NCBI GenBank assembly: GCA_030448105.1
Contig: JAUJNP010000017.1
Location: forward strand, 1-62,605
Source: Acidimicrobiales bacterium
GTDB taxonomy: Bacteria; Actinomycetota; Acidimicrobiia; Acidimicrobiales; Iamiaceae
DNA: 62,605 bases
Reading direction: 5' to 3'
Below, one piece after another: positions 46,040 to 55,166 of this stretch; the stretch's first letter is position 1; every line of letters begins with the position of its first letter. Made by a program: the position numbers and the translations under genes. The notes beneath the pieces were generated by a model. The model worked only from the letters and a program-made list of their open reading frames with translations. It was not told the origin of the DNA and did not search any database.

Positions 46040-47035
46040 CTACCGGACCCGGACCCCGGGCGAGAAGGCGTCTCGGAGCCAGGGGAGGTCCACGAACAAC
46101 AGCACCGTCATGACCACGGCGCACGCCACGACGGCGGCCACGAGGTAGGGCTCGCGGTACAGCTGCTCGGGGTGCTCGGCGGGGCTGGGGTCGCGGAAGG
46201 CCAGGCTGAGGTAGAGGGCCATGATCAGTGCCACCAGGGGGAACGAACCGATGAACTCCAACCGGTACCGCACGATGAACGCCCCGAAGAACAACATCGC
46301 GGCCGAGGCGTAGAACAGGATCGTCACCAGGAGCCGGTGGGTGTTGTAGGCGGCGAGGGAGCGCCGGTACCGGGCGGCCTGTTCCACCGACCCGATGTTG
46401 CGGTGCTCGGCGAACCGCTTGATGGCCATGAAGTAGCAGCCGATCATCCAGTAGCTCAGCAGGAGAGACAGGGGCGGCACGGTGGCGGTGGTGATGGCGA
46501 ACCACCCGGCCATCATCCGCAACGGGTTGTTGACCGCCTCGGACAGCACGTCGAGGTAGGGAACGTCCTTGCTGCGCACCGGCGGCAGGTTGTACACGCA
46601 GCCCATCAGCCACAGCGCGAAGGCGGTGGCGGCGAATGCCAGGTTCACCACGAGGGCCAGCCCGACGCCCACCACCATGAGGGCGATCCACTGCCCGTAG
46701 GCCACGCCGACGTTGACCGTGCCGGAAGGAACGGGCCGTGTGTGCTTGGTGGGATGGTGCCGGTCGTACGGAGCATCCTGCAGCTCGTTGATGACGTAGT
46801 TGCTCGAGGCGACGAGGGAGATCGAGGCCACGCTGACAACCAGGTTCACGACGGTCTCGGCCACGCCCACGTCGGGGCGGGTGCTGAGCGCCGCCACGGT
46901 GCCCGGCAGCATGAAGACGCCCTTGAACCAGTGGTCGACCCGCAGGATCTGCAGGTGGCCGCGCAGCGTGGGCCGAGCCGGTCGCGGCGGTCCGACCCGG
47001 GGTGGTCGCTCCGCGGTCTCAGCCGGCAACGACAT
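46040..47035 (-). CDS. UbiA-family prenyltransferase, DPPR-synthase-like
   Basis: This 331-residue polytopic membrane protein has about eight helices. The first Asp-rich motif is [20 protein letters not shown], and the second region [20 protein letters not shown] matches the UbiA superfamily. Closest in pattern are decaprenyl-phosphate phosphoribosyltransferases ([15 protein letters not shown] near the N-terminus, [11 protein letters not shown]), which make the arabinose donor precursor of mycobacterial cell walls. The substrate in this organism is inferred. It overlaps the upstream methyltransferase gene by 17 nt and is the last gene before the rplC leader. Confidence 0.85.
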   Translation of the reverse strand: MSLPAETAERPPRVGPPRPARPTLRGHLQILRVDHWFKGVFMLPGTVAALSTRPDVGVAETVVNLVVSVASISLVASSNYVINELQDAPYDRHHPTKHTRPVPSGTVNVGVAYGQWIALMVVGVGLALVVNLAFAATAFALWLMGCVYNLPPVRSKDVPYLDVLSEAVNNPLRMMAGWFAITTATVPPLSLLLSYWMIGCYFMAIKRFAEHRNIGSVEQAARYRRSLAAYNTHRLLVTILFYASAAMLFFGAFIVRYRLEFIGSFPLVALIMALYLSLAFRDPSPAEHPEQLYREPYLVAAVVACAVVMTVLLFVDLPWLRDAFSPGVRVR

Positions 47036-47981
47036 CGGCTCGGCCGGCAGGGCACGCCTCGAGGAACAGGACGATCGAGTCGTGCAGGTTCAACGGCACC
47101 GACCGCTCGAGCAGCGGCCCCAGGCGGTGGTCGCCCGCCACCCGCTCGAGCACCTTTCGGACCGCGGGCACGTAGCTGCCCACCCGCTCCACCAGGTAGC
47201 CCACCGGCAGGTACCAGCGCGGCCGTGACTGGGCCACCGGGGTGAGCCCGGCGCGGGCTGCCGCCAGCCGCAGGGAGTAGCGGTCGAAGTAGCCGATGTG
47301 GGCGCGCCGGTAGTGCCACCAACGACCGCGCAGGAGCCGGGCGGGAACGCTGCGCACGTCGGGGGTGACCACCATCACCATGCCCCCCTCGCCGAGCTGC
47401 GCGGCCGCCGCCGCCAGCAACCCCACCGGGTCGGGCACGTGCTCGACCACGTCGATCAGGGCCACGAGGTCGAACCGCTCACCGTCCAGCGCCGGGTCGG
47501 GCAGGGTCCCGCGGCGAAGGTCGATCCCATGCTCGCGCCGGCCATAGGCCACCAGGGATCCGCTGGGTTCCAGGCCGACCCCGCGCAGGCCGGCCCGCTC
47601 GGCCTCCAGCACCATCAGCCCGGTGCCTGCCCCCACGTCGAGCAGCGACCGGGCGTGCGGCCGAAGCTCGAGCGCCGAGACCAGCAGGCTCGCCATTTGC
47701 CGCGCCCGGGGCTGCTGGGTCTGCTCGTAGTCCGGGTCGGACAGCTTCTGGTACAGGCCGAGGACCCGGCTCGCCCTGTCGTCGACGCTGAAGACGAAGC
47801 CGCAGTCCCCGCAGCGGACCAACGGCAACGTGAGACCGTAACGGCTGTCGCTGATGCGCAGGTCCTCGGGGGTGAGCTCGTGGTCGGACGTGCGGGTGGT
47901 GAACGGCCGGTGCCTAGCCGACCCGCACACCCAACAGCGTGACGAGGTCTCGAGCCCCAAGCGGACCTCATCGACGCTCAT
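47019..47981 (-). CDS. Class I SAM methyltransferase with N-terminal zinc-binding segment
   Basis: This 320-residue protein starts at ATG 47981. Residues 12-60 carry paired cysteines (CWVCGS, CGDCGF) like the putative zinc-binding domain that precedes many sugar or lipid methyltransferases. The SAM-binding motif is LLDVGAGTGLMVLEAERAG, with VALIDVVEHVPDPVGLL as motif II. The C-terminal part is rich in Arg and aromatics. It overlaps the UbiA gene and is probably co-transcribed with it. Substrate unknown. Confidence 0.85.
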   Translation of the reverse strand: MSVDEVRLGLETSSRCWVCGSARHRPFTTRTSDHELTPEDLRISDSRYGLTLPLVRCGDCGFVFSVDDRASRVLGLYQKLSDPDYEQTQQPRARQMASLLVSALELRPHARSLLDVGAGTGLMVLEAERAGLRGVGLEPSGSLVAYGRREHGIDLRRGTLPDPALDGERFDLVALIDVVEHVPDPVGLLAAAAAQLGEGGMVMVVTPDVRSVPARLLRGRWWHYRRAHIGYFDRYSLRLAAARAGLTPVAQSRPRWYLPVGYLVERVGSYVPAVRKVLERVAGDHRLGPLLERSVPLNLHDSIVLFLEACPAGRADVVAG

Positions 47982-48131
47982 GCGACGGGGGTGATCAAGG
48001 AGCCGAGCCGATAGGCGAGGCGACCCAGCCAGCACGGCGCCTGTTGCGGCGGAGCCGCAAAGCTCTCGGCGACGACGGCTCGACCTCTCCGCGCATGTCT
48101 CAAGACGCTGATGTCGCGACCGAAGGACACA

Positions 48132-48809
48132 TCAGGGCACCGTAGACCCCCTCCACCACCTGGGCTTCCCGCTCGCGGAAGGTGCGATGCTGCCGCAGGG
48201 GCCGCCCGGATCCTGGCGCAGGACCGGCTCCAGCCAGGCGAACCACCGGCTGGCGACCGGGAGGCAGCGGCGGACCGCGAGCCCGGCGCCGGCGGCCACC
48301 TCTGTTACGGCGTCGGCGCCGACCCAGGCCCAGGGGAAGGGGCCGACGTCGGATCCGTTCACCTCGAGCACCACGTGGTCCCGGCGCAGGCCGATCCCGG
48401 GGTGGGAGAGCTCCACCACCACCACGCCCGACGGACGCAGCAGGGAGGCGACGCGGCGCAGGAGCGCGGCCGGGTCGCCGCCGATGCCGACGTTGCCGTC
48501 GAAGAGCAGCGCCGTGGCCCACCGCCCCTCGCCCGGGAGGGGCCCGAACACCGAGCGTTCGAGCACCGACGCGCCCCGGGCCAGGGCGGCGTCCACCGCG
48601 CTGGGGGCGACGTCGATGCCGAGGGCGGCGCGCCCCCGCTCGGCCAGGGCGGCCACCAGGCGCCCCGGCCCGCACCCCACGTCGAGCACCGGCGCGGCGA
48701 CTCCCGCGAGGACGGTGAGGTCGGCGTCGGTGGCCGCCGACCACCAGCGCAGCGTGTCGAGCGGTTGGAGGTCGCCCGCCCCGGTGCGCAAGGCGGCCGT
48801 GCCGTTCAC
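48132..48809 (-). CDS. Class I SAM-dependent methyltransferase
   Basis: This 225-residue methyltransferase has motif I VLDVGCGPGRLVAALAERG, then GIDVAPSAVDAALARGA and a motif near LLRPSGVVVVELSHPGIGLR. The end is Trp/Arg-rich (WFAWLEPVLRQD). It overlaps the upstream membrane-protein gene by 4 nt, forming a four-gene run with the Moco oxidoreductase and DUF2064 genes. Substrate unknown. About 150 bp with no recognised element separate it from the next methyltransferase. Confidence 0.87.
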   Translation of the reverse strand: MNGTAALRTGAGDLQPLDTLRWWSAATDADLTVLAGVAAPVLDVGCGPGRLVAALAERGRAALGIDVAPSAVDAALARGASVLERSVFGPLPGEGRWATALLFDGNVGIGGDPAALLRRVASLLRPSGVVVVELSHPGIGLRRDHVVLEVNGSDVGPFPWAWVGADAVTEVAAGAGLAVRRCLPVASRWFAWLEPVLRQDPGGPCGSIAPSASGKPRWWRGSTVP

Positions 48810-49300
48810 ACCCCGGCCGCCGGCGACCGGTCACGACGGGCCCCGACGACGCGGCGGGCCACGTCGAGGGCAGCCAGCAGCCAGATGGCGGCGAGGAGGA
48901 TCACGAGGTTGCGCCCCACGTCCACGGGCAGGACGGTCGGGTTGTCGGGGCGGGCCCCGTAGCGACGGGCCGCCGGCCAGCTGATCAGCACGAGCAGCCA
49001 GCTCAGGGCGAGCGCCAGCCGCACCGGCACCCGGGCGACGGCAGGAACGAGGCGGGCGGTGAGGACGGCGAGGACGACGGCCGCCGGGAGCACCACGAAG
49101 TCGTGGACGACGGCGAAGCCGAGCACGAAGCGGGCCAGCGCCGGCGCCCGGGCCAGGCGCTCCGACAGGGCGGAGCGGATCCCCACGGCCATGATCGCCC
49201 AGCCGACAGCCAGGCCGGCCCAGAAGAGGGGCGTCCCGCCCAGCACCGTCGGGCCCGGACCGGGCCCGGCCCCGCCCGGGGGTTCGGCGGGGGTGGTCAC
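48806..49300 (-). CDS. Small integral membrane protein
   Basis: This 164-residue protein starts at GTG 49300, overlapping the oxidoreductase stop (GTGA). A Pro/Gly-rich N-terminus is followed by four hydrophobic helices (about 25-47, 58-84, 92-112, 130-150), with RYGARPDNPTVLPVDVGRNL in the last loop. I do not recognise the family. Its tight coupling to the Moco oxidoreductase suggests a partner role. Confidence 0.75.
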   Translation of the reverse strand: MTTPAEPPGGAGPGPGPTVLGGTPLFWAGLAVGWAIMAVGIRSALSERLARAPALARFVLGFAVVHDFVVLPAAVVLAVLTARLVPAVARVPVRLALALSWLLVLISWPAARRYGARPDNPTVLPVDVGRNLVILLAAIWLLAALDVARRVVGARRDRSPAAGV

Positions 49301-50442
49301 CGCACCTCCAGCCGGTGGACCCACTTGGTCTGCTGCACGCCCGGGCGGTTCGGGCCGATCAGGCGCACCGGGAAGCCGTGGTCGCGGTGGAGCGGCTCAC
49401 CCCCGATGGTGAGGGCGAGCAGGGTGTCGGCGTCGGCGGCCTGCACGTGGTTCAGCTCCGAGGAGGAGTAGGAGCCGCCCTGCTGCAGCGATCGGACGGT
49501 GACCTCGGCGTCGGCTGGCGCCCCGGCCAGGGCCAGGAGGTCACGCACGGGTACCCCCTCCCACGTGGCCGAGGCGCTCCAGCCCTCCACGCAGGCGATG
49601 GGGAGGCGGGCGGCGTGCTGCGGCATGGACCGAAGGTCGACCAGGCTCAGCGACAGCGGTGTGGCTACCCGGCCGGCCACCTCGAGGCGGTAGCGGTGGT
49701 CGCCGGCCGACGGGTCGATGCCCGCCGCGCGCGCGGTCTTGTTCACCGGGAGCCCCTGGGGCCCCACGTCGGGCCGGCGCGGGGCGAGCGCGGCCAGCCG
49801 CCGTAGCGGGCCGACCGTCTGGCCCACCGTCACCACGGTGACGAGCCCCGCCGCCGCTCCCACCGCGCCGAGGAAACCCCGCCGGCTGAGTGAGGGACTC
49901 GCTGGCCTGGCGGGATCGGGCCGGCGCAGCGCCTCGCGGGTGGTGGAGGCGCGGGCGGCCACGTGCACCACGAGGGCGCCGACGGTGACCCAGGCGGCCG
50001 CGTAGTGGGCCGGGGGAAACGAGAACGGCCACGGGTACCAACCGCTTAGGTTCGCCGTGCCCGAGGCGACGAGGAACAGTGACCCGCCCACGAGGGGCAC
50101 GAGGGACAGGCGCTCCAGGCCGTGAGCCACGCTGCGGACGACGGGTTCGTCGAGCAACCGGGGCCCGGCCGCCCAGAGCTTGGCGAGCAGCAACGGCACC
50201 GACGCCAAACCGGTGGCCACGTGCACGCCCTGGGTCACCCGGTAGAGCCCCGCCGGCCGCGCCGGCCACGTGAACCAGCCGGGGGGGTGCTGGATGATGT
50301 GGGAGAGCAGCCCGGTGAGGAAGCACACCGTGAAGCACACGCCGAGGGCCGTCCCCAGTAGGGCCAGCGTGCGGTCGTCGTGGGTCGGCTGCGCCCGCAC
50401 CTCGTCCCGTGCGGCCGCCAGGCGGGCCGGGAGCACGCTCAT
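49297..50442 (-). CDS. Molybdopterin oxidoreductase with cytochrome b-like membrane domain and internal twin-Arg motif
   Basis: This is a 381-residue fusion. Residues 1-165 hold four membrane helices with several histidines (LLSHIIQHPPGW, QGVHVATGLAS, VVHVAARAS), suggestive of a heme b domain. Then SLSRRGFLGAVGAAAG resembles a Tat signal and leads into helix 5. Residues 225-381 are a sulfite-oxidase-type Moco domain with the ligand Cys in PIACVEGWSASATWEGVPVR and the ending HGFPVRLIGPNRPGVQQTKW. Helices 1-4 place the RR motif on the cytoplasmic side, so Sec insertion followed by Tat export of the Moco domain is plausible. Electron donor and substrate are unknown. Confidence 0.88.
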   Translation of the reverse strand: MSVLPARLAAARDEVRAQPTHDDRTLALLGTALGVCFTVCFLTGLLSHIIQHPPGWFTWPARPAGLYRVTQGVHVATGLASVPLLLAKLWAAGPRLLDEPVVRSVAHGLERLSLVPLVGGSLFLVASGTANLSGWYPWPFSFPPAHYAAAWVTVGALVVHVAARASTTREALRRPDPARPASPSLSRRGFLGAVGAAAGLVTVVTVGQTVGPLRRLAALAPRRPDVGPQGLPVNKTARAAGIDPSAGDHRYRLEVAGRVATPLSLSLVDLRSMPQHAARLPIACVEGWSASATWEGVPVRDLLALAGAPADAEVTVRSLQQGGSYSSSELNHVQAADADTLLALTIGGEPLHRDHGFPVRLIGPNRPGVQQTKWVHRLEVR

Positions 50443-51110
50443 CCCCCGCCGCCCGAGACGCCGACCGGGTGGGCGCCCAGTAGCGCCGCCACCGCGGCCG
50501 CGGTGGCCGAACCGGGGCAGGCGGCGGCGAGGGCGAACGCGTCGGCCATGGTGTCGAGGTCGCGCCGCTCGGGGAGGAGGCGCGTCGCCAGGTCCAGCTC
50601 CGCCAGGCGGTCCCGCTGGCGGCGGCCGGTGTCAGGGCGGCTCATAGGCACCCCGAGGAACACCCGGTCGTCCGGGCGGCGGAGGCCGAGGAGCCACCAA
50701 CCCCCGTCGGTGGCCGGACCGAGCACGGCGTCGGCGCCCGGCGTGAGCAGCGCGCCGAGGGCGTCGTCGAGGTCGCCACCCGTGAGCTGCGGGGTGTCCA
50801 TGCCGATCTGCACGCCGGGCCCCCCGGCGTCGGCCCACGCCGCCGCCAGCCGTTCGTCGAGGCCGCCGCCCCGCTGCGCGACCACCTCGAATCCGGGCGG
50901 GAGCCACGGCCCCGGGCGCCCGGCGAGCGCCAGCACCTTGCGGTCGGCCGTGGACGCGGCCACCGCCGCGAGCGTGTCGGCCAGGGCGGCGGCGGCGATG
51001 GCGGCGGCCTCGTCCGGCGTGCAGGGGGGGCACAGGCGGGTCTTGGCCTTGCCGGCCACCGGTTCCTTGGCCAGGACCAGGACGTGGGTCGAGCCGGCCA
51101 TCACGGCCAC
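50439..51110 (-). CDS. DUF2064 (TIGR04282-type) glycosyltransferase-like protein
   Basis: This 223-residue protein has a GT-A-like nucleotidyl/glycosyltransferase fold. VLVLAKEPVAGKAKTRLCPP near the N-terminus is the family hallmark, followed by VQIGMDTPQLTGGDLDDALG in the metal-site position and AVLGPATDGGWWLLGLR. The biochemical role of the family is not firmly established. It overlaps the Moco oxidoreductase by 4 nt and is divergent from the response regulator (106 bp). Confidence 0.85.
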   Translation of the reverse strand: MAVMAGSTHVLVLAKEPVAGKAKTRLCPPCTPDEAAAIAAAALADTLAAVAASTADRKVLALAGRPGPWLPPGFEVVAQRGGGLDERLAAAWADAGGPGVQIGMDTPQLTGGDLDDALGALLTPGADAVLGPATDGGWWLLGLRRPDDRVFLGVPMSRPDTGRRQRDRLAELDLATRLLPERRDLDTMADAFALAAACPGSATAAAVAALLGAHPVGVSGGGG

Positions 51111-51204
51111 CGTAGGCAGCGGTCCCCCCCGGGGGAAGCCCCGATCCGCTTACCAAACGCGAAACTCCCCGAGCCCCCGTCCCGTTCCTCGCCGGTGGCG
51201 CTCC

Positions 51205-51210
51205 TACCCT
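51205..51210 (+). promoter_or_regulatory. Predicted -10 box of response regulator gene
   Basis: TACCCT ends 6 nt before ATG 51217, consistent with leaderless transcription and supporting this start codon. Confidence 0.5.
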
Positions 51211-51216
51211 GTCGAG

Positions 51217-51906
51217 ATGCCGGGACCACGCCCTCGGGTGCTGGTGGTCGACGACGATCCCACCCTTGCCGACGTGGTCGGCCGGTACCTGCTCCACGAG
51301 GGTTACGCGGTGGAGCACGCCGCCAGCGGCGAGGAGGGTCTGACCCTCGCCACCGACCACCCCCCCGACCTGGTCGTGCTCGACCTCATGCTCCCCGGGG
51401 TGGACGGGATGGAGGTGTGCCGCCGGTTGCGCCGCCCCGGCCGCGCGCCCGTGCCCGTGATCATGCTGACGGCCAAGGGCGACGAGGCCGACCGGGTGGC
51501 CGGCCTCGAGGGGGGGGCCGACGACTACCTGGCCAAGCCCTTCTCGTTGCGCGAGCTGGGGGCCCGGGTGCGCGCTGTCCTGCGGCGCACGGTCGCCGAA
51601 CCCGGGCGGGCCGTGCTGCGGGCGGGAGAGCTCGAGCTCGACGCCCTGGCGCGGACCCTCCGCCGGGCCGGTGACCCCCTGGCCCTGACGGCCAAGGAGT
51701 TCGACCTGCTGGCCCACCTCATGGCCCACCCCGATGTGGCCCACCGGCGCGAGCGCCTGCTCGAGGACGTGTGGGGGTGGACCTACGGCGACACCGCCAC
51801 CGTCACCGTGCACGTGCGCCGCCTGCGCGAGAAGGTGGAGGCCGACCCTTCGCACCCCCGCCACCTCCAGACGGTGTGGGGCGTCGGCTACCGGTTCGTG
51901 CCGTGA
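51217..51906 (+). CDS. OmpR-family response regulator
   Basis: This 229-residue regulator has a receiver domain (residues 6-120) with the acidic pocket DDD at 12-14, phosphoacceptor Asp56 in VVLDLMLPG and the Lys in YLAKPFS. The C-terminal winged-helix effector (about 130-228) shows LTAKEFDLLAHLMAHPDVAH and VTVHVRRLREKVEADPSHPR, ending in WGVGYRFVP. The stop overlaps the kinase GTG (GTGA). It is divergent from the DUF2064-Moco genes, which are plausible targets. Confidence 0.96.
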   Translation: MPGPRPRVLVVDDDPTLADVVGRYLLHEGYAVEHAASGEEGLTLATDHPPDLVVLDLMLPGVDGMEVCRRLRRPGRAPVPVIMLTAKGDEADRVAGLEGGADDYLAKPFSLRELGARVRAVLRRTVAEPGRAVLRAGELELDALARTLRRAGDPLALTAKEFDLLAHLMAHPDVAHRRERLLEDVWGWTYGDTATVTVHVRRLREKVEADPSHPRHLQTVWGVGYRFVP

Positions 51907-53150
51907 ACGTCCCGGCCCACGGCGCCCCCGGCGTCCTCTCCCCCTGGGGCCACCTGGCCACCGTGGTGGCCGGGGGGCTCGGAGCCTTCGTCCTCGGCCT
52001 CGCCCTCGGTATCCGCGGTAGCGACGCCGCCCTGCTGGCGGGGCTGGCGAGCGGGAGCGCCCTGACGGTGGGCGGGATCGGGCGGGTCGCCATGGGCCGG
52101 CTCGGCGCTCGGCCGGCGCGCGACCAGGTACTGCTCGTGGCCCTCGTCGGCGTGGCCGCCAGCGCGGTGGGGGTGGCGGTGGCCGCCTGGGCCATGTTCC
52201 TGTCCGTCCACGACCTCCAGTCGCTGGCCGTGGTGCTCGTGGCGGCCGGCTCGGCGTCCGGGGCCGCCGCGGTGCACCTCGGCGGACGGGTCGGCGAGGC
52301 GAGCCGGGACGTGGGCGAGCTGGCCCGCTCGATCGGCCGTGCCGACATGGAGGTGGTCCCCGTCGACACCCCCACCCGCGAGCTCGGTGAGCTCGCCGAG
52401 CAGATCCGCTTCGTGTCAGGGGAGCTCGAGCGGTCCCGTGCCCGGGAGGCCGCCCTCGACCGTTCCCGCCGAGAGCTGTTCACCTGGGTGTCGCACGACC
52501 TGCGGGCTCCGCTGGCCAGCATCCGCGCCATGGCCGAAGCGCTCGAGGAGGGCATCGTGGCCGACGCGGCCACGGTGAACCGCTACCACGGACTGCTGCG
52601 CACCGAGACGGACCGGCTCTCGGCTCTCGTCGACGACCTGTTCGAGCTGAGCCGGCTGGAGGCCGGGCCGCCCGACCTCCGGCTGGAGCCGGTGCCCCTC
52701 GACGGTCTGGTGGAGGAGGCGGTGGCGGCCATGCGGGCCCGCGCCGAGCGCGAGGGGGTCACCCTCGTGCCCCGGGTGCCCGAGGCGGTGGAGGTGCGGG
52801 TGTCGGTGCCCGAGTTCTCCCGGGCCCTCGCCAACCTGCTCGACAACGCCATCCGCCACACCCCCCAGGGGGGCCGGGTGATCGTCGACGCCCGGGCCGA
52901 CGGGGAGAGCGCGCTGGTGGCGGTGGAGGACGGATGCGGCGGCATCCCCGCGCCCGACCTCGACCGGGTGTTCGAGACCGCCTTCCGGGGCGACTCCGCC
53001 CGCGGCCGTCTCACCGGCCGCGGCGGAGGCCTGGGCCTGACCATCGCCAGGGGCCTGGTGGAGGCCCACCACGGGTCGATCGCGGTCGACAACCGCCCCG
53101 CGGGGTGCCGGTTCACCATCCGGTGGCCCGGGCTGGGGCCGGCACGGTGA
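51903..53150 (+). CDS. Sensor histidine kinase
   Basis: This 415-residue kinase starts at GTG 51903. Four hydrophobic helices with very short extracytoplasmic loops (about 12-125) make up the sensor. A HAMP-like or linker region (140-190) follows. The phosphoacceptor His is in LFTWVSHDLRAPLASIRAMA. N box ALANLLDNAIRHTPQGG, G1 EDGCGGIPAPDLDRVF, and G2 RGGGLGLTIARGLVEAHHG are intact. The minimal sensor suggests membrane or intramembrane sensing. Confidence 0.95.
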   Translation: MNVPAHGAPGVLSPWGHLATVVAGGLGAFVLGLALGIRGSDAALLAGLASGSALTVGGIGRVAMGRLGARPARDQVLLVALVGVAASAVGVAVAAWAMFLSVHDLQSLAVVLVAAGSASGAAAVHLGGRVGEASRDVGELARSIGRADMEVVPVDTPTRELGELAEQIRFVSGELERSRAREAALDRSRRELFTWVSHDLRAPLASIRAMAEALEEGIVADAATVNRYHGLLRTETDRLSALVDDLFELSRLEAGPPDLRLEPVPLDGLVEEAVAAMRARAEREGVTLVPRVPEAVEVRVSVPEFSRALANLLDNAIRHTPQGGRVIVDARADGESALVAVEDGCGGIPAPDLDRVFETAFRGDSARGRLTGRGGGLGLTIARGLVEAHHGSIAVDNRPAGCRFTIRWPGLGPAR

Positions 53151-53156
53151 GGCGGG

Positions 53157-53813
53157 TCAACGCAGGAGCCGCCCCATGTCGCCGACGGCCCGGGCCGTGC
53201 CCCGCACCGTGCCCGTGACCTTCGAACGGCCCCTGCGGGCTCGGTACGGCACCGCCACCTCGGCCACCCGCCACCCCGATCGGCCGGCGCGGAGCACCAT
53301 CTCCAGCGGCCACCCCGAGCGCCGGTCCTCGAGGCCGAGGTCGAGCAGCGCCCGGCGGCGGGCCGCTCGCATGGGCCCGAGGTCGCGAACGGTCAGCCCC
53401 ACCTGGCGGCCGACGGCCCGGGCGAGGTACCGGTTCGCCATGCGGGCGTGGACCGGCCAGGCCCCGCGGGCGGGGCGCCGGGCGCCCAGCACCAGGTCGG
53501 CGTGACCGGCCAGCACGGGTCCGGCCACCGCTGGCAGGTCGGCGGGGTCGAGCGAGGCGTCGGCGTCCATGAAGCAGACGACGTCGGCGCCGGCCGCGTT
53601 CAACCCCGCCCAGCAGGCCGCGCCGAACCCGCGGCGAGGCTCGTCGACCACCAGCACCTGGCGCGCCCGCGCGACGGCCGCGGAGCCGTCGGTGGACCCG
53701 TTGTCGACGACGATGGCGCGGTAGCCGGCCGGCATCCGGTCGAGCACCCACGGGAGGGCGAGGGCCTCGTCGAGGACCGGCAGCACCACGTCGACGACCG
53801 CGGGCTCCGGCAC
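53157..53813 (-). CDS. GT2 glycosyltransferase (DPM1-like)
   Basis: This 218-residue GT-A transferase has VVLPVLDEALALPWVLDRM, VVDNGSTDGSAAVARA, FGAACWAGLNAAGADVVCFM and the DXD motif DADASLDP. The C-terminal basic segment RARRGRSKVTGTVRGTARAV is typical of polyprenyl-phosphate glycosyltransferases without membrane helices. It probably moves a sugar from NDP-sugar to a lipid carrier or acceptor. It converges with the kinase gene (6 bp) and is divergent from the membrane protein gene. Confidence 0.9.
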   Translation of the reverse strand: MPEPAVVDVVLPVLDEALALPWVLDRMPAGYRAIVVDNGSTDGSAAVARARQVLVVDEPRRGFGAACWAGLNAAGADVVCFMDADASLDPADLPAVAGPVLAGHADLVLGARRPARGAWPVHARMANRYLARAVGRQVGLTVRDLGPMRAARRRALLDLGLEDRRSGWPLEMVLRAGRSGWRVAEVAVPYRARRGRSKVTGTVRGTARAVGDMGRLLR

Positions 53814-53879
53814 CCGCGCACCCTACCGACCGGCCCGGACGCGACGGCGGGCGGCGCGGGCGGGGGCCGGCCTTCGGTG

Positions 53880-55166
53880 ATGGTGCTGTCCGCCGTCTCC
53901 GTGGCGTGGCTGGGCCTCCTCTGGCTGGCCTGGCTGCTCGGCCGCGGCCTGGTGCCGGCGGTCGGCCGCCACCTCGGGATCGGCGCGGCCCCGTTCGTCG
54001 GGCGCTGGCACCCGCTCCTCACCTTCCGCCTGTCGGTGCCGCTGACGTTGGCCGCGGCTGCGGTCGTCTGGGGGCCGGCCTTTGTCACCCGGGCCCGGTG
54101 GCCGGTGGTGCAGGCGGCGGCGGCGCTGGCGTCGGCGGCCTGGGTGCTGGCCCTCGGCTTCGTGGACGGGGCCGGCCGCCTCACCACCGCGCTCGGCTCG
54201 CGCTACGACTACCTGGCGGCGGTGGGCGACGTCGGGTCGCCCGGGCGCTTCCTGGCCACCTTCGCCGCCCGGGTACCGACCTTCCCGACCCACGTCAAGA
54301 GCCACCCGCCCGGGCTCGTGGTCGTGTTGTGGTGCCTCGATCGGCTGGGGTGGGGCGGCACGGGGCCGGCCCTCGCCCTGGTCCTGGTCGGCGGGGGCCT
54401 GGCCGTGATCTCGGTGCTGGCCGCCGGCCGGAGCCTGGCCGGTGAGGCCTGGGCCCGCCGGGCGGCCCCGTTCGTCGCCTTCGCCCCTGCCGCCGTGTTC
54501 GCCACCAACGCCGACCTGCTCTACGCCGGCCTGGCCGCCGCCGGGCTGGCGCTGGTGGTGCTGGCCGCCCGGGAGGGACCGAGCGCCCGGGCCGCGCTCC
54601 GGGCGGCGGGCGCCGGCGGGGTGCTCGGCGCGGGCCTGCTCTGCTCCTACGGGATCGCCCTCTTCGCCCTGCCCGTGCTGGCCGTGCTCGTGCCGCGGCG
54701 GCGGTGGCTGCTGCTGGGCCTGACCGGCGGGGCCGCCGCGCTGGTGGTCGTGGCCCCGGCCGCCTGGGGGTTCTGGTACCCCGAGGGATGGGCGGCGGCC
54801 CGGGCCGAGTACTGGCAGGGCCTGGCCTCCCGCCGCCCCGGCGACTACTTCGCCTGGGCCAACCTGGTGGCAGGCAGCGCCCTCCTGGGCCCCGTCGGGC
54901 TGGCCGCGTTGGTGCGGTTCCGCGCCCGGGCGCTCCGGCCAGTTGTAGTGGGCAGCGTGGGCATGGTCGCCGTGGCCACCGCCTCCCAGCTCTCGAAGGG
55001 GGAGGTGGAGCGCATCTGGCTGCCGTTCGCGCCGTGGCTCCTGCTGGCCTGTGGTGCCCTCGGCCGGCGGCCGGGTGGCCACGACGCTCCCCCGTCCCGC
55101 GCCTGGCTGGCGGCCCACCTCGCCACCGGCCTCGGGCTGCAGGTGGCGCTGCGGTCTCCGTGGTGA
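53880..55166 (+). CDS. Polytopic membrane protein, GT-C glycosyltransferase-like
   Basis: This 428-residue protein starts at ATG 53880 and has about ten membrane helices. A large loop after helix 3 (about 100-140) contains GSRYDYLAAVGDVGSPG and THVKSHPPGLVVVLWCLD. The Asp and HPPG features recall GT-C enzymes that use polyprenyl-phosphate sugars. The final helices include EVERIWLPFAPWLLLACG. Family assignment is tentative. Its neighbours (GT2, epimerase) fit a lipid-linked glycan pathway. Its stop overlaps the epimerase start. Confidence 0.72.
   Translation: MVLSAVSVAWLGLLWLAWLLGRGLVPAVGRHLGIGAAPFVGRWHPLLTFRLSVPLTLAAAAVVWGPAFVTRARWPVVQAAAALASAAWVLALGFVDGAGRLTTALGSRYDYLAAVGDVGSPGRFLATFAARVPTFPTHVKSHPPGLVVVLWCLDRLGWGGTGPALALVLVGGGLAVISVLAAGRSLAGEAWARRAAPFVAFAPAAVFATNADLLYAGLAAAGLALVVLAAREGPSARAALRAAGAGGVLGAGLLCSYGIALFALPVLAVLVPRRRWLLLGLTGGAAALVVVAPAAWGFWYPEGWAAARAEYWQGLASRRPGDYFAWANLVAGSALLGPVGLAALVRFRARALRPVVVGSVGMVAVATASQLSKGEVERIWLPFAPWLLLACGALGRRPGGHDAPPSRAWLAAHLATGLGLQVALRSPW

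Noticed and set aside
47982..48131. Small gene or RNA in the 150-bp gap between the two methyltransferases
   Set aside because: No start with a ribosome-binding site, no strong hairpin and no repeat match was found.
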